This document shows, piece after piece, positions 1 to 5,988 of a stretch of 6,603 bases of DNA. Below the pieces are notes generated by a model. It was not told the origin of the DNA. It searched no databases and saw nothing but the letters and a program-made list of their open reading frames with translations. The stretch is from an uncultured Eggerthellaceae bacterium (GTDB lineage: Bacteria; Actinomycetota; Coriobacteriia; Coriobacteriales; Eggerthellaceae). The stretch lies in the NCBI GenBank assembly GCA_934648845.1, contig CAKUFS010000051.1, positions 1 through 6,603 of the forward strand, written 5' to 3'. Within the stretch, counting starts at the first letter, position 1. Each line of letters opens with the position of its first letter. The translations under genes were made by a program, and so were the position numbers.

Positions 1-1466
1 CCTGCCATGTTCGTGGCAATGGTCACGGCGCCCAAACGGCCTGCCTGCGCGACAATCTGCGCTTCGCGTTCATGGTTCTTCGCGTTCAAGACTTCGTGCT
101 TGATGCCGCGACGTGAAAGCGCCTTCGACAAACGCTCGGAGCTCTCAATGGACACGGTGCCAATCAAGCACGGCTGACCAGCGGCGTGACGCTCTTGCAC
201 TTCATCGGCAATGGCGCTGTACTTCGCAGAAATCGTACGATAAATCAAGTCGTCTTCGTCCACGCGCGCCACCGGCTTGTTGGGCGGAATGGAGAAAACA
301 GGCAGGTTGTAAATCTGACGGAATTCGGCGTCTTCGGTCATAGCCGTACCGGTCATGCCCGAGAGCTTCTCGTACAGGCGGAAGTAGTTTTGCAGCGTGA
401 TGGTGGCAAGCGTTTGGTTCTCTTCGCGCACCTGAACGTGCTCTTTTGCTTCAAGCGCCTGGTGCAGGCCTTCGGAGAAACGGCGGCCTTCCATAATGCG
501 GCCGGTGAATTCATCGACGATCTTGACTTCACCATCTACCACAACGTAGTCCTTGTCGCGATGGAACAGGAACTGGGCACGCAACGCCTGCTGCAGATGG
601 TTTGCCAAACTACCGGATTCATCTGCGTAAATATCTTCGATGCCCAGCATGTTCTCAACGCGCGTCAAGCCCGTTTCGGTGGTGGTGATAGTGCGCTTTG
701 CCTCGTCCATCTCGAAGTCTTCGTCTTGGACCAGCGCCGGCATTACGCGCGCGAACTTCTTGTACGTGTCCGCCGCCTGGGTGCCCACGCCAGAAATGAT
801 AAGCGGCGTACGCGCTTCATCGATAAGGATGGAGTCAACTTCGTCCACCACGGCAAACGCATGGCCGCGCTGCACGCGATTTTCGGCACGCGCCACCATG
901 TTGTCACGCAAGTAGTCGAAGCCGAATTCGGAGTTCGTGCCATACGTCACATCGGCCTTATATGCGGGAATGCGCTGCGCGGGCGTCATGCCGGTCTGGA
1001 TCAGGCCCACTTCCATGCCCATGAAGCGATAGATGCGGCCCATCCACTGGCTGTCGCGGCGGGCCAGGTAGTCGTTGACGGTAACAATGTGGACATTTTT
1101 CCCGGGAAGGGCGTTCAGGTAACCGGCAAGCGTGGAAACAAGCGTTTTGCCTTCGCCGGTTTTCATTTCGGCAATTTGGCCTTCATGCAGAGCCATGCCG
1201 CCGATAAGCTGCACGTCGAAGTGACGCATGCCCGTTGCGCGAACGCTGGCCTCGCGCACGGCGGCGAACGCTTCTGGCAGCAAGTCGTCAAGCGTTTCGC
1301 CCGCGGCTAAGCGCTCGCGAAACTCCACAGTCTTGTGGGCAAGTTCCGCATCGGAAAGCGCCTGCATGCTGGGCTCCAACGCATTGATTTTGCCGACGGT
1401 TTCCTGGTAGCCTTTCAGCTGTTTCCCTTCACCAAAGCTCAAGAGCTTAGAGAAAAAACCTGACAT
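1..1466 (-). CDS. secA: SecA, preprotein translocase ATPase (N-terminal part; 3' end outside the window)
   Basis: SecA is the cytoplasmic motor that uses ATP to push unfolded preproteins through the SecYEG channel. The minus strand reads open from ATG at 1464-1466 to the window edge, giving 488 complete codons of a protein usually about 800-950 residues long. The start MSGFFSKLLSFGEGKQLK is typical of SecA. Visible motifs are Walker A MKTGEGKT (about residues 101-108), TVNDYLARRD (about 129-138), GTNSEFGFDYLRDNM (about 176-190), Walker B-type VDEVDSILIDEARTPLI (about 207-223) and the GMTGTA motif of the second half of the motor. This is the canonical housekeeping SecA1 pattern. The start is supported by an AAAGGG Shine-Dalgarno sequence at 1474-1479, 7 nt upstream. 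The missing part would hold most of the second nucleotide-binding fold, the helical scaffold and the C-terminus. The gene probably has its own promoter at about 1714-1719. Confidence 0.98.
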   Translation of the reverse strand, partial: MSGFFSKLLSFGEGKQLKGYQETVGKINALEPSMQALSDAELAHKTVEFRERLAAGETLDDLLPEAFAAVREASVRATGMRHFDVQLIGGMALHEGQIAEMKTGEGKTLVSTLAGYLNALPGKNVHIVTVNDYLARRDSQWMGRIYRFMGMEVGLIQTGMTPAQRIPAYKADVTYGTNSEFGFDYLRDNMVARAENRVQRGHAFAVVDEVDSILIDEARTPLIISGVGTQAADTYKKFARVMPALVQDEDFEMDEAKRTITTTETGLTRVENMLGIEDIYADESGSLANHLQQALRAQFLFHRDKDYVVVDGEVKIVDEFTGRIMEGRRFSEGLHQALEAKEHVQVREENQTLATITLQNYFRLYEKLSGMTGTAMTEDAEFRQIYNLPVFSIPPNKPVARVDEDDLIYRTISAKYSAIADEVQERHAAGQPCLIGTVSIESSERLSKALSRRGIKHEVLNAKNHEREAQIVAQAGRLGAVTIATNMA

Positions 1467-1910
1467 ATAAAGTCCCTTTCTTTCGGACTATCGAGCCGCG
1501 GGCACATTGCGTGCGGCGGGCGCGAGCGCGGCGGATGCAGACGCGAAAAACGCGCAAGAAATGCCTATCGGCGGCCGTTGCCTATTCGCATGAAACCAGC
1601 AGTCCACAAGCTCATACAAGGGTCAGGTAAGGCGTCGATAGGGGCAAAGCGCTCTTTTGGAAAAGCAGATGCCACAACCCGCACACACTACTCGCATAAT
1701 AAATAACTTGCCTACTATACCACGAGCGCGCTTTCATCTTTTTTAGCAGCAGAAAATCCATAGCTTGAAATGCGGCGAAGTAACGTGGGGCGGAGGCGCT
1801 CCTGCGGGCGGGGGCGGCTGGGGTGCTGCCAGTGCGGGTGCAGTGCGAGCGCGGCTGGGTGCGCAGGCTATGTTGCTAAATATACCCACCGGCGCCGAAT
1901 CCTTCCCCAC
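1467..1910. other. Intergenic region between secA and the ATPase-regulator: secA promoter and leader, G-rich tract
   Basis: These 444 bases hold no convincing protein gene. The half next to secA carries a probable minus-strand promoter and a leader of about 240 nt with several GC-rich stretches. The hexamer CTATCG or its complement occurs three times in that leader (around 1488, 1565 and 1636). The half next to the regulator is strongly G-rich on the plus strand (1787-1838). No clean hairpin followed by a T-run is seen just after the regulator's stop codon, so its transcription may end by another route or run on toward secA. A plus-strand frame beginning near 1770 is open but arginine/glycine/cysteine-rich, and it runs antisense into the regulator; it is not taken as a gene. 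Confidence 0.7.
1714..1719 (-). promoter_or_regulatory. Probable secA promoter, extended -10 element
   Basis: On the minus strand the sequence TGGTATAGT gives a TGN extension plus TATAGT, a five-of-six match to the TATAAT consensus. No good -35 hexamer is seen 16-18 bp upstream, which fits an extended -10 promoter. Transcription would begin near 1707 and give a leader of about 240 nt before the secA start. Confidence 0.5.
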
Positions 1911-4589
1911 CTAGCGGGCACCACCCAGCGCTTGCTCGTACAGGGCGCAAATGGCGGGCGAGGGCTTAACACCCAGCTGCTCGGCCAGGAAACGCTGGCA
2001 ACCCAAAAACGTGTTGAGCGCGCTCACGCTTTGACCCAGGCTTATTTGGGACTGCATGATCAGCCCGCAAGCGTCCTCGCGCTCGGGGGAGCGCCGGCTC
2101 ACTTCTTTTGCATATTGCAGCGCTAAAAGGATATCGCCGCGATCGAAAAGCGCCTGGGCAGCCGCCATAAGCGCGTCGTTTATCTGCTCGGTCACGGCAC
2201 AGCAATAACGCGCAATGCATTCGTTTTCAGGCGCACCGGGCAGCATCTCGCCCGAAAAGTGTTGCGTGAGCTGCAAAAACGCGCGGTCCCACTGATCTTG
2301 CGTGCAAGCAGCATCGCGCAAGCACCGGCATAAAAGCTCGGCTTCCTGGGCGTCGCAGTCAACAAGCGCGCTATCAAGCTGATACGAGCCGCCCGAGCGG
2401 ATAAGGTAGGGACAGCTGCCATCGTCCAAGCGCAAACCTTGACGCAAATCGCTCCAAACGGCATGGAAATTGCGGCGCGCGCAGCTCAAGGGGCTTTCGG
2501 GCCACAACAGCTCAACCAGGTAATCGCGATTGAAGCCACGCCCCTTTTCCGAAGCAAGAATCGCCAGCAAAACAATGGATTTCTTGCGCTTGAAGCTACG
2601 CGCGTCAAGCGTGCGCGAACCGATATTCGCCGAGAAGCATCCCCACAAGTTCACGTGCAAATGCGGAATGGGGACAACATGATAATCCCAGGTAGATTCC
2701 CTGTTTCGAGGCTTTTCATGCTTGGTCGGCTCCTGCAAGTTGCTCAGCGCTTGCGTGATGTTTCGCTGCAGCTTTTGGGGAAGATTCACACCAGGAAGAG
2801 CAATTGCACCGGTCAGCGCATCGGCAAACTTTCGCTTGAGCGAATCGCCGAGGACATTGGTCGCATCTTGAGCACACCAGCAAGCAACGATAAGTCCCGC
2901 CAGAAAGTTTTGATACGCACGCGGCTCCTGCACCAAAGGAGCAGGCGTTGGATGCTCAGCGAACCACCGAACCGCTTCTTGCAATATGCGCAGTGCAGCG
3001 GCGGGCGCGGTCGTAACGGTCGCACCTTCACCAACAGCGCCTTCATCTGCGCCTTCGTGCGCAGTAGGCACAGCTTCCCCCTTGCATGCGGCTGCGGGTG
3101 CGCCCACCCTTCCCTCGAAGAGATCGCCTTCTCCCTCGATAGCCGCATCAACAAGCTCCCCAAAGCTTACTTCATCGAGTGGCTGCAAGAACGCAAGCGC
3201 ATACGCGAAAAAGAGAAGCTGGACCTGCCACGATGCAAGCAATCTATCCACTTTCGCTTGGGCAAGCAAACGACGAGACGTCCCCTCTATCGCATCTGTC
3301 TCATCTGTCGCCCCCGCAACCCCATCGGGCGATTCAACCTGGGTGCACAGAACGAGAGCGGCATACAGGCAACGCGCCTCGAGTGAAAGCTGCTCATTCG
3401 CGCAGCTTGCCCACAGACAATCAACATCAAGCGCGGCATCGGGTGCTTCCTTCCCTGCAGCGCGCGCAAACAGTGCCGCTGCCGCCAGCATTCCATCATT
3501 AGCAGGACAAGCACAAGCGAGCTTTTCCACCATGCGCTCAAATGCGTCAGGAGCCGAAAGCGCCCAAGAAAGCGCCTGTTCAGTGGCAACTCGTTTTTGT
3601 TCGGCCCGAGTCAGCAGAGCAAAAGCAGCCGAACACGCACGATCTGAATTTCCCGTTGCCAGCAACGCATCAACAAAGCAACGCGCATAGGTATGCACGT
3701 CTTCGTCTTCCAGAAACGAAATCGTCTCGGCGCACAGCGGCATCACTACCCGCTCGAACAACGCATCGTCGCAGGTAAGCGTCTCGTAGCGACCCTTCGC
3801 ATCGTCATACGCGAAATAGGGATACTGCCGCACCAGCCGCGCAAAAGAAGGCGTCAGATCAACGGGCAGCGCGGGCAGCATGGTAGCCGGCAGCGAACCT
3901 GCCCCGAAAAGAAGCAACCCCGCCAGCACGTCTTCTACGGGAAGCTCGTCAAGAGCGAACCCGCGGACCAAAAGAAACGCGCCCTGACCTTCTCCCCAGG
4001 TCATTGCAGGTATACGTTCAACAAAGCTGTTTTGCGCGCAACAGCCTTCTTGAACCGCGTGCGCCGATTCCTTCGCGTACGTGCTGGCAAGATCCTGCTC
4101 GGAGCTTTGCACGAGCAGCGCCTTACTGCCTGCAACGCCATTCCAAGCGCCGGCTTCCGCAAAGCTTTCCGCGCACACGGGTGTGGAACAAGCAAGAACT
4201 TCGCAGCCAGCGGCAAGCAACTTGCTTGCGCATTCCGCGAACGCCTTTGCCTGCGTGGGACTCAACGACGGAACGTCATCGAACACCACCAGCGCAGCTT
4301 CGGAGTCGCGTTGGTGGATAAGCTGGTCAAGCGTGCCTTCGTTGAGTGCGCGCAAGAAACGCAAATCCTGGCAGTCCAGCCAAAACACGTGCCAAAAGGA
4401 AAAGACAAGGGAGGCATACTGAGCGGCAAGCATCGACTTGCCGAAGCCTGTTGGTGCCACCAGCAGACGTGCGTCGGTGCGAGCGGAAAGCAGCTTGGCA
4501 ACCAAAAAACGGCGTGATTTCATTCCGCAGTCCTCCAACGCGGACGGAACAGTACCTCGGCACGCTGCGTTGTTGATATAAGTTTCCAT
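1911..4589 (-). CDS. Large P-loop ATPase transcriptional regulator with C-terminal winged helix and BTAD domain
   Basis: An 892-residue cytoplasmic regulator, best described as a STAND-like/MalT-like ATPase fused to a SARP-type DNA-binding module. The start METYINNAACRG (ATG at 4587-4589) follows a strong AAGGAGG at 4596-4602 with 6-nt spacing; an in-frame TTG at 4631 has no such site and was not used. Walker A is APTGFGKS (residues 45-52) and Walker B is LVVFDD (about 100-105). Residues about 110-640 are mainly alanine/leucine-rich, probably a helical sensor or repeat region, interrupted by a low-complexity Gly/Ala/Glu linker at about 484-533. From about 645 comes an OmpR/SARP-like winged helix (LVELLWPESPLSCARRNFHAVWSDLR), then a BTAD-like helical region ending AEQLGVKPSPAICALYEQAL. 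Canonical large SARPs carry the DNA-binding part at the N-terminus; here it is at the C-terminus, as in MalT/LAL regulators. Target and ligand are unknown. Two palindromes upstream may be its own binding sites (inference). Confidence 0.9.
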   Translation of the reverse strand: METYINNAACRGTVPSALEDCGMKSRRFLVAKLLSARTDARLLVAPTGFGKSMLAAQYASLVFSFWHVFWLDCQDLRFLRALNEGTLDQLIHQRDSEAALVVFDDVPSLSPTQAKAFAECASKLLAAGCEVLACSTPVCAESFAEAGAWNGVAGSKALLVQSSEQDLASTYAKESAHAVQEGCCAQNSFVERIPAMTWGEGQGAFLLVRGFALDELPVEDVLAGLLLFGAGSLPATMLPALPVDLTPSFARLVRQYPYFAYDDAKGRYETLTCDDALFERVVMPLCAETISFLEDEDVHTYARCFVDALLATGNSDRACSAAFALLTRAEQKRVATEQALSWALSAPDAFERMVEKLACACPANDGMLAAAALFARAAGKEAPDAALDVDCLWASCANEQLSLEARCLYAALVLCTQVESPDGVAGATDETDAIEGTSRRLLAQAKVDRLLASWQVQLLFFAYALAFLQPLDEVSFGELVDAAIEGEGDLFEGRVGAPAAACKGEAVPTAHEGADEGAVGEGATVTTAPAAALRILQEAVRWFAEHPTPAPLVQEPRAYQNFLAGLIVACWCAQDATNVLGDSLKRKFADALTGAIALPGVNLPQKLQRNITQALSNLQEPTKHEKPRNRESTWDYHVVPIPHLHVNLWGCFSANIGSRTLDARSFKRKKSIVLLAILASEKGRGFNRDYLVELLWPESPLSCARRNFHAVWSDLRQGLRLDDGSCPYLIRSGGSYQLDSALVDCDAQEAELLCRCLRDAACTQDQWDRAFLQLTQHFSGEMLPGAPENECIARYCCAVTEQINDALMAAAQALFDRGDILLALQYAKEVSRRSPEREDACGLIMQSQISLGQSVSALNTFLGCQRFLAEQLGVKPSPAICALYEQALGGAR

Positions 4590-4595
4590 GAAAAT

Positions 4596-4602
4596 CCTCC
4601 TT
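4596..4602 (-). promoter_or_regulatory. Ribosome binding site that sets the regulator's start
   Basis: The minus strand reads AAGGAGG here, 6 nt before the ATG at 4587-4589. This near-perfect Shine-Dalgarno sequence selects the METYINN start over the in-frame TTG codon 14 codons upstream. Confidence 0.85.
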
Positions 4603-4627
4603 TTTACGGGGTCGTCTGGTAGCACGG

Positions 4628-4656
4628 ACAATACCTACGCGCAAGAGGGGAAACAA
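4628..4656 (-). promoter_or_regulatory. Possible weak promoter of the ATPase-regulator gene
   Basis: On the minus strand TTGTTT (4651-4656) and TATTGT (4628-4633) are separated by 17 bp. Each is only a partial match to TTGACA/TATAAT (3 of 6 and 4 of 6). Transcription would start near 4621 with a 32-nt leader. A poor promoter next to two palindromes centred near -50 and -72 is what an activator-dependent promoter looks like, but no better evidence is available from the sequence. Confidence 0.35.
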
Positions 4657-4663
4657 TAAAAAG

Positions 4664-4699
4664 GGTGTTGATCAACACCTGAGCGGCTGTTGCTCAACA
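4664..4699. promoter_or_regulatory. Two tandem palindromic operator-like sites upstream of the ATPase-regulator
   Basis: The first site, 4664-4679, is a perfect 16-bp palindrome, GGTGTTGATCAACACC. The second, 4688-4699, repeats its core as TGTTGCTCAACA, symmetric except for the two central bases. The shared pattern is TGTTG-N2-CAACA, and the centres are 22 bp apart, about two helical turns, so bound dimers would lie on one face of the DNA. The pair sits 75-110 bp before the regulator's start codon. The outer arms can also pair with each other as a longer stem, but the first palindrome has no loop of its own, which favours a protein-binding role. Confidence 0.6.
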
Positions 4700-4777
4700 C
4701 CTTTTCGGTTGAATTTTTTGGATAGATGGCGAAATGCGATGAAAAACCGCACGCTGCAAACAAACATTTTCAGCAGC

Positions 4778-4791
4778 CCGGCAAACGCCGG
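4778..4791. other. Short GC-rich stem-loop
   Basis: CCGGC and GCCGG flank an AAAC loop (GTTT on the minus strand). It lies just beyond the candidate terminator of the tail-anchored protein gene and might reinforce it. It has no T-run of its own on the minus strand. Confidence 0.3.
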
Positions 4792-4796
4792 CGTGC

Positions 4797-4818
4797 AAAA
4801 AATCGGTCAAGGGACCAA
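4797..4818 (-). terminator. Candidate Rho-independent terminator of the tail-anchored protein gene
   Basis: About 35 nt after the stop codon of the 155-residue protein, the minus strand forms a short stem, TTGGTC/GACCGA around a four-base loop with one G-T pair. Six T residues follow directly. The stem is short (6 bp), so it is a weak terminator by sequence, but its place and the immediate T-run fit. It would separate this gene from the downstream regulator. Confidence 0.45.
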
Positions 4819-4852
4819 AGCGCCGCTTGCGCGAACCCAAGGGAACTCAGCT

Positions 4853-5320
4853 TTACACTAAAACAAGATACGCCACTAAAACGGCAACGCCTACAACCGC
4901 CGCAGCGATAATGATTTTCTGCAAAAGCGGCATAGGCTCACCCAACAGGTCTTCGGCAGTTTGCTCATGCTCGCTGTTGCGCTGTTTCTTCTGACGCTTG
5001 GCCGCACTTGTTGCCGCTGCCTCCCCTGCTTCCGCGCCCAATACATCACGCGGCGCGCCAGCAGGCGCCCCTGCAGCAGCACGCGCATCGGTATCCGCCT
5101 TGCTTTCCGCAACAGGCACACCAAAGTCATCCTCTGCAGCAACGTCATAAAAAGCAGCCACTTCATCTGCGATTTCTTCTGCATCTTCGTAAGTTCCCGC
5201 AGCAACGGACGCCTTGCTTCGAAGCGATGTCGGAACAGGCAAGGCCGCAGCAGCACCTACAACAAACACTTCCTCTTCATCATCTTCGAAAGAAATATGA
5301 TTATAGGTATCTTGAGCCAT
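4853..5320 (-). CDS. Acidic hypothetical protein with a C-terminal membrane anchor
   Basis: 155 residues of no family I recognise. The start is MAQDTYNHIS (ATG at 5318-5320), with AAAGGAGG at 5330-5337 and 9-nt spacing. Residues 1-105 are rich in Asp, Glu and Ala and low in complexity, with clusters such as FEDDEEEVFVVG (11-22) and TYEDAEEIADEVAAFYDV (43-60). They are probably disordered. A basic patch, KRQKKQR, lies at 108-114. Residues 136-155 (IIIAAAVVGVAVLVAYLVLV) form one hydrophobic helix that ends exactly at the C-terminus. There is no signal peptide and no cysteine. This is the layout of a tail-anchored protein with its acidic part in the cytoplasm (inference). The gene has a separate putative promoter and terminator, so it is probably monocistronic. 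It might be a scaffold or regulator of a membrane complex, but nothing in the sequence shows this. Confidence 0.85.
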   Translation of the reverse strand: MAQDTYNHISFEDDEEEVFVVGAAAALPVPTSLRSKASVAAGTYEDAEEIADEVAAFYDVAAEDDFGVPVAESKADTDARAAAGAPAGAPRDVLGAEAGEAAATSAAKRQKKQRNSEHEQTAEDLLGEPMPLLQKIIIAAAVVGVAVLVAYLVLV

Positions 5321-5329
5321 AGCGGCTGT

Positions 5330-5337
5330 CCTCCTTT
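5330..5337 (-). promoter_or_regulatory. Ribosome binding site of the tail-anchored protein gene
   Basis: The minus strand reads AAAGGAGG, 9 nt before the ATG at 5318-5320. It supports this start and argues that the small acidic protein is really translated. Confidence 0.8.
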
Positions 5338-5367
5338 AATCTTGCTACTCATTACGAGCTGCCAGCG

Positions 5368-5402
5368 CAACCGGTTGTCCACAGCTTGCCACAGCTCAAC
5401 CG
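5368..5402. repeat. Leader repeat cluster: CAACCG half-sites, two CCACAGCT repeats, DnaA-box-like TTGTCCACA
   Basis: A 10-bp palindrome, CAACCGGTTG (5368-5377), is followed by CCACAGCT twice with a 10-bp period (5379-5386 and 5389-5396), then CAACCG again (5397-5402). The CGGTTG at 5372-5377 can pair with that last copy around a 19-nt loop, or with the overlapping first CAACCG. TTGTCCACA (5375-5383) matches the DnaA box form common in actinobacteria. The cluster lies in the predicted 5' leader of the tail-anchored protein gene. Confidence 0.5.
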
Positions 5403-5463
5403 CCGCTTCTACGCTGGTCGAACGAAGCTCCGGCGCAGTTCATCATCGGCTTGATTCTTCGCC

Positions 5464-5469
5464 ATTATA
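5464..5469 (-). promoter_or_regulatory. Perfect -10 box for the tail-anchored protein gene
   Basis: The minus strand reads TATAAT. Transcription would begin near 5457 and give a leader of about 137 nt. No recognisable -35 hexamer lies 16-18 bp upstream; that position is directly next to the palindrome at 5494-5512, which suggests an activator-dependent promoter. Confidence 0.5.
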
Positions 5470-5493
5470 GCTACTTACCCGCCGCGCGCATTC

Positions 5494-5512
5494 CTGAAGC
5501 CGGCCGCTTCAG
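5494..5512. promoter_or_regulatory. Palindrome CTGAAGC-N5-GCTTCAG, operator-like
   Basis: Two perfect 7-bp arms flank CGGCC. The centre lies about 46 bp upstream of the start predicted from the TATAAT box at 5464-5469, a usual site for an activator. It could also fold as a hairpin, but no T-run follows on either strand, so a terminator is less likely. Confidence 0.45.
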
Positions 5513-5715
5513 CCATTTACCATTTTATTTCGATCAGAAAGACGCGTGCGTTGTTGAAACATCGAACTAACCGAGGTCGGAAAACGGCCATAATCGAAAA
5601 AGCGGGCTCAAACTGATGCGGTACTACTTTGACAACAGCCAGCCAGTGCGCCCGAGTGCCAAAAAACAAGAAATCACGAGCGCCAACATGAATCGAGCCC
5701 TTCGAGAAAAGCAGT

Positions 5716-5933
5716 TTGTCGTTTTTTTGCCATAAATGTGCAAAATATGCCTGTTCGGGGTAGGTACAGGAGGCAAATAAGACGCCGTAAATGCTGCTTC
5801 TCGCCTTTCGAGTGCAACTTTCGTGACGTTTCCCCAGGTCGCAATTATTCGACGCTCTTTAGATCCACTATCGCGGACGTTACTACCGCCCCGAACAGGA
5901 ATATTCTGCACATTGGCCCTTATTTTTTGACAA
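5716..5933. repeat. Pair of near-identical inverted repeats flanking a 128-bp core
   Basis: The left copy (5737-5760, plus strand) and the right copy (5889-5912, minus strand) agree at 22 of 24 positions: TGTGCA, then R-AATAT-K, then CCTGTTCGGGG. Two more bases (AA) match on the outside. On each side TTGTC lies exactly 16 bp further out (5716-5720 and 5929-5933), though the bases between differ. The core, 5761-5888, is not itself symmetric. This could be an invertible segment, a small non-autonomous element with terminal repeats, or two facing copies of one promoter or operator. No recombinase gene is in the window. Confidence 0.75.
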
Positions 5934-5972
5934 GGTGACCGCGCGCACGCGATGCAGGAAGCACAAAGCCAC

Positions 5973-5988
5973 TGCGATTCGAATCGCA
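5973..5988. repeat. 16-bp perfect palindrome TGCGATTCGAATCGCA
   Basis: The palindrome has no spacer and lies about 205 bp upstream of the M16C protease start. Its centre resembles a tRNA T-loop, but the required flanking arms are absent. A protein-binding site is more likely. Confidence 0.5.

Noticed and set aside
186..1310. A 374-codon plus-strand open frame opposite secA
   Set aside because: The minus strand encodes unmistakable SecA motifs throughout. The plus-strand product is a shadow.
2439..3386. A 315-codon plus-strand open frame opposite the regulator
   Set aside because: It lies entirely antisense to the well-supported ATPase-regulator and shows no domain. It is a shadow caused by codon bias.
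4590..4631. Upstream TTG start adding 14 residues to the regulator
   Set aside because: It has no Shine-Dalgarno sequence, and the added codons would run through the strong AAGGAGG that serves the ATG at 4589.
4664..4705. The double palindrome as a Rho-independent terminator
   Set aside because: A long stem between the outer arms followed by a T-run can be drawn. However, a better-placed terminator candidate lies at 4797-4818, and the first palindrome is perfect without a loop, which fits a protein-binding site better. Termination is not excluded.
4726..4911. A 61-codon plus-strand open frame overlapping the end of the tail-anchored protein gene
   Set aside because: It has no ribosome binding site and a lysine/arginine-rich random composition, and it is antisense to the real gene's 3' end.
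5629..5634. TTGACA as a plus-strand -35 box, and a second TTGACA at 5927-5932
   Set aside because: Neither has a recognisable -10 hexamer 16-18 bp downstream.
5738..5938. A 66-codon plus-strand open frame inside the inverted repeats
   Set aside because: Its ends are simply the two repeat copies read through. It has no ribosome binding site and a strongly basic, non-family composition.
5973..5988. A tRNA T-arm (TTCGAAT in a stem)
   Set aside because: The G53-C61 pair is missing and no acceptor, D or anticodon arm is found around it.
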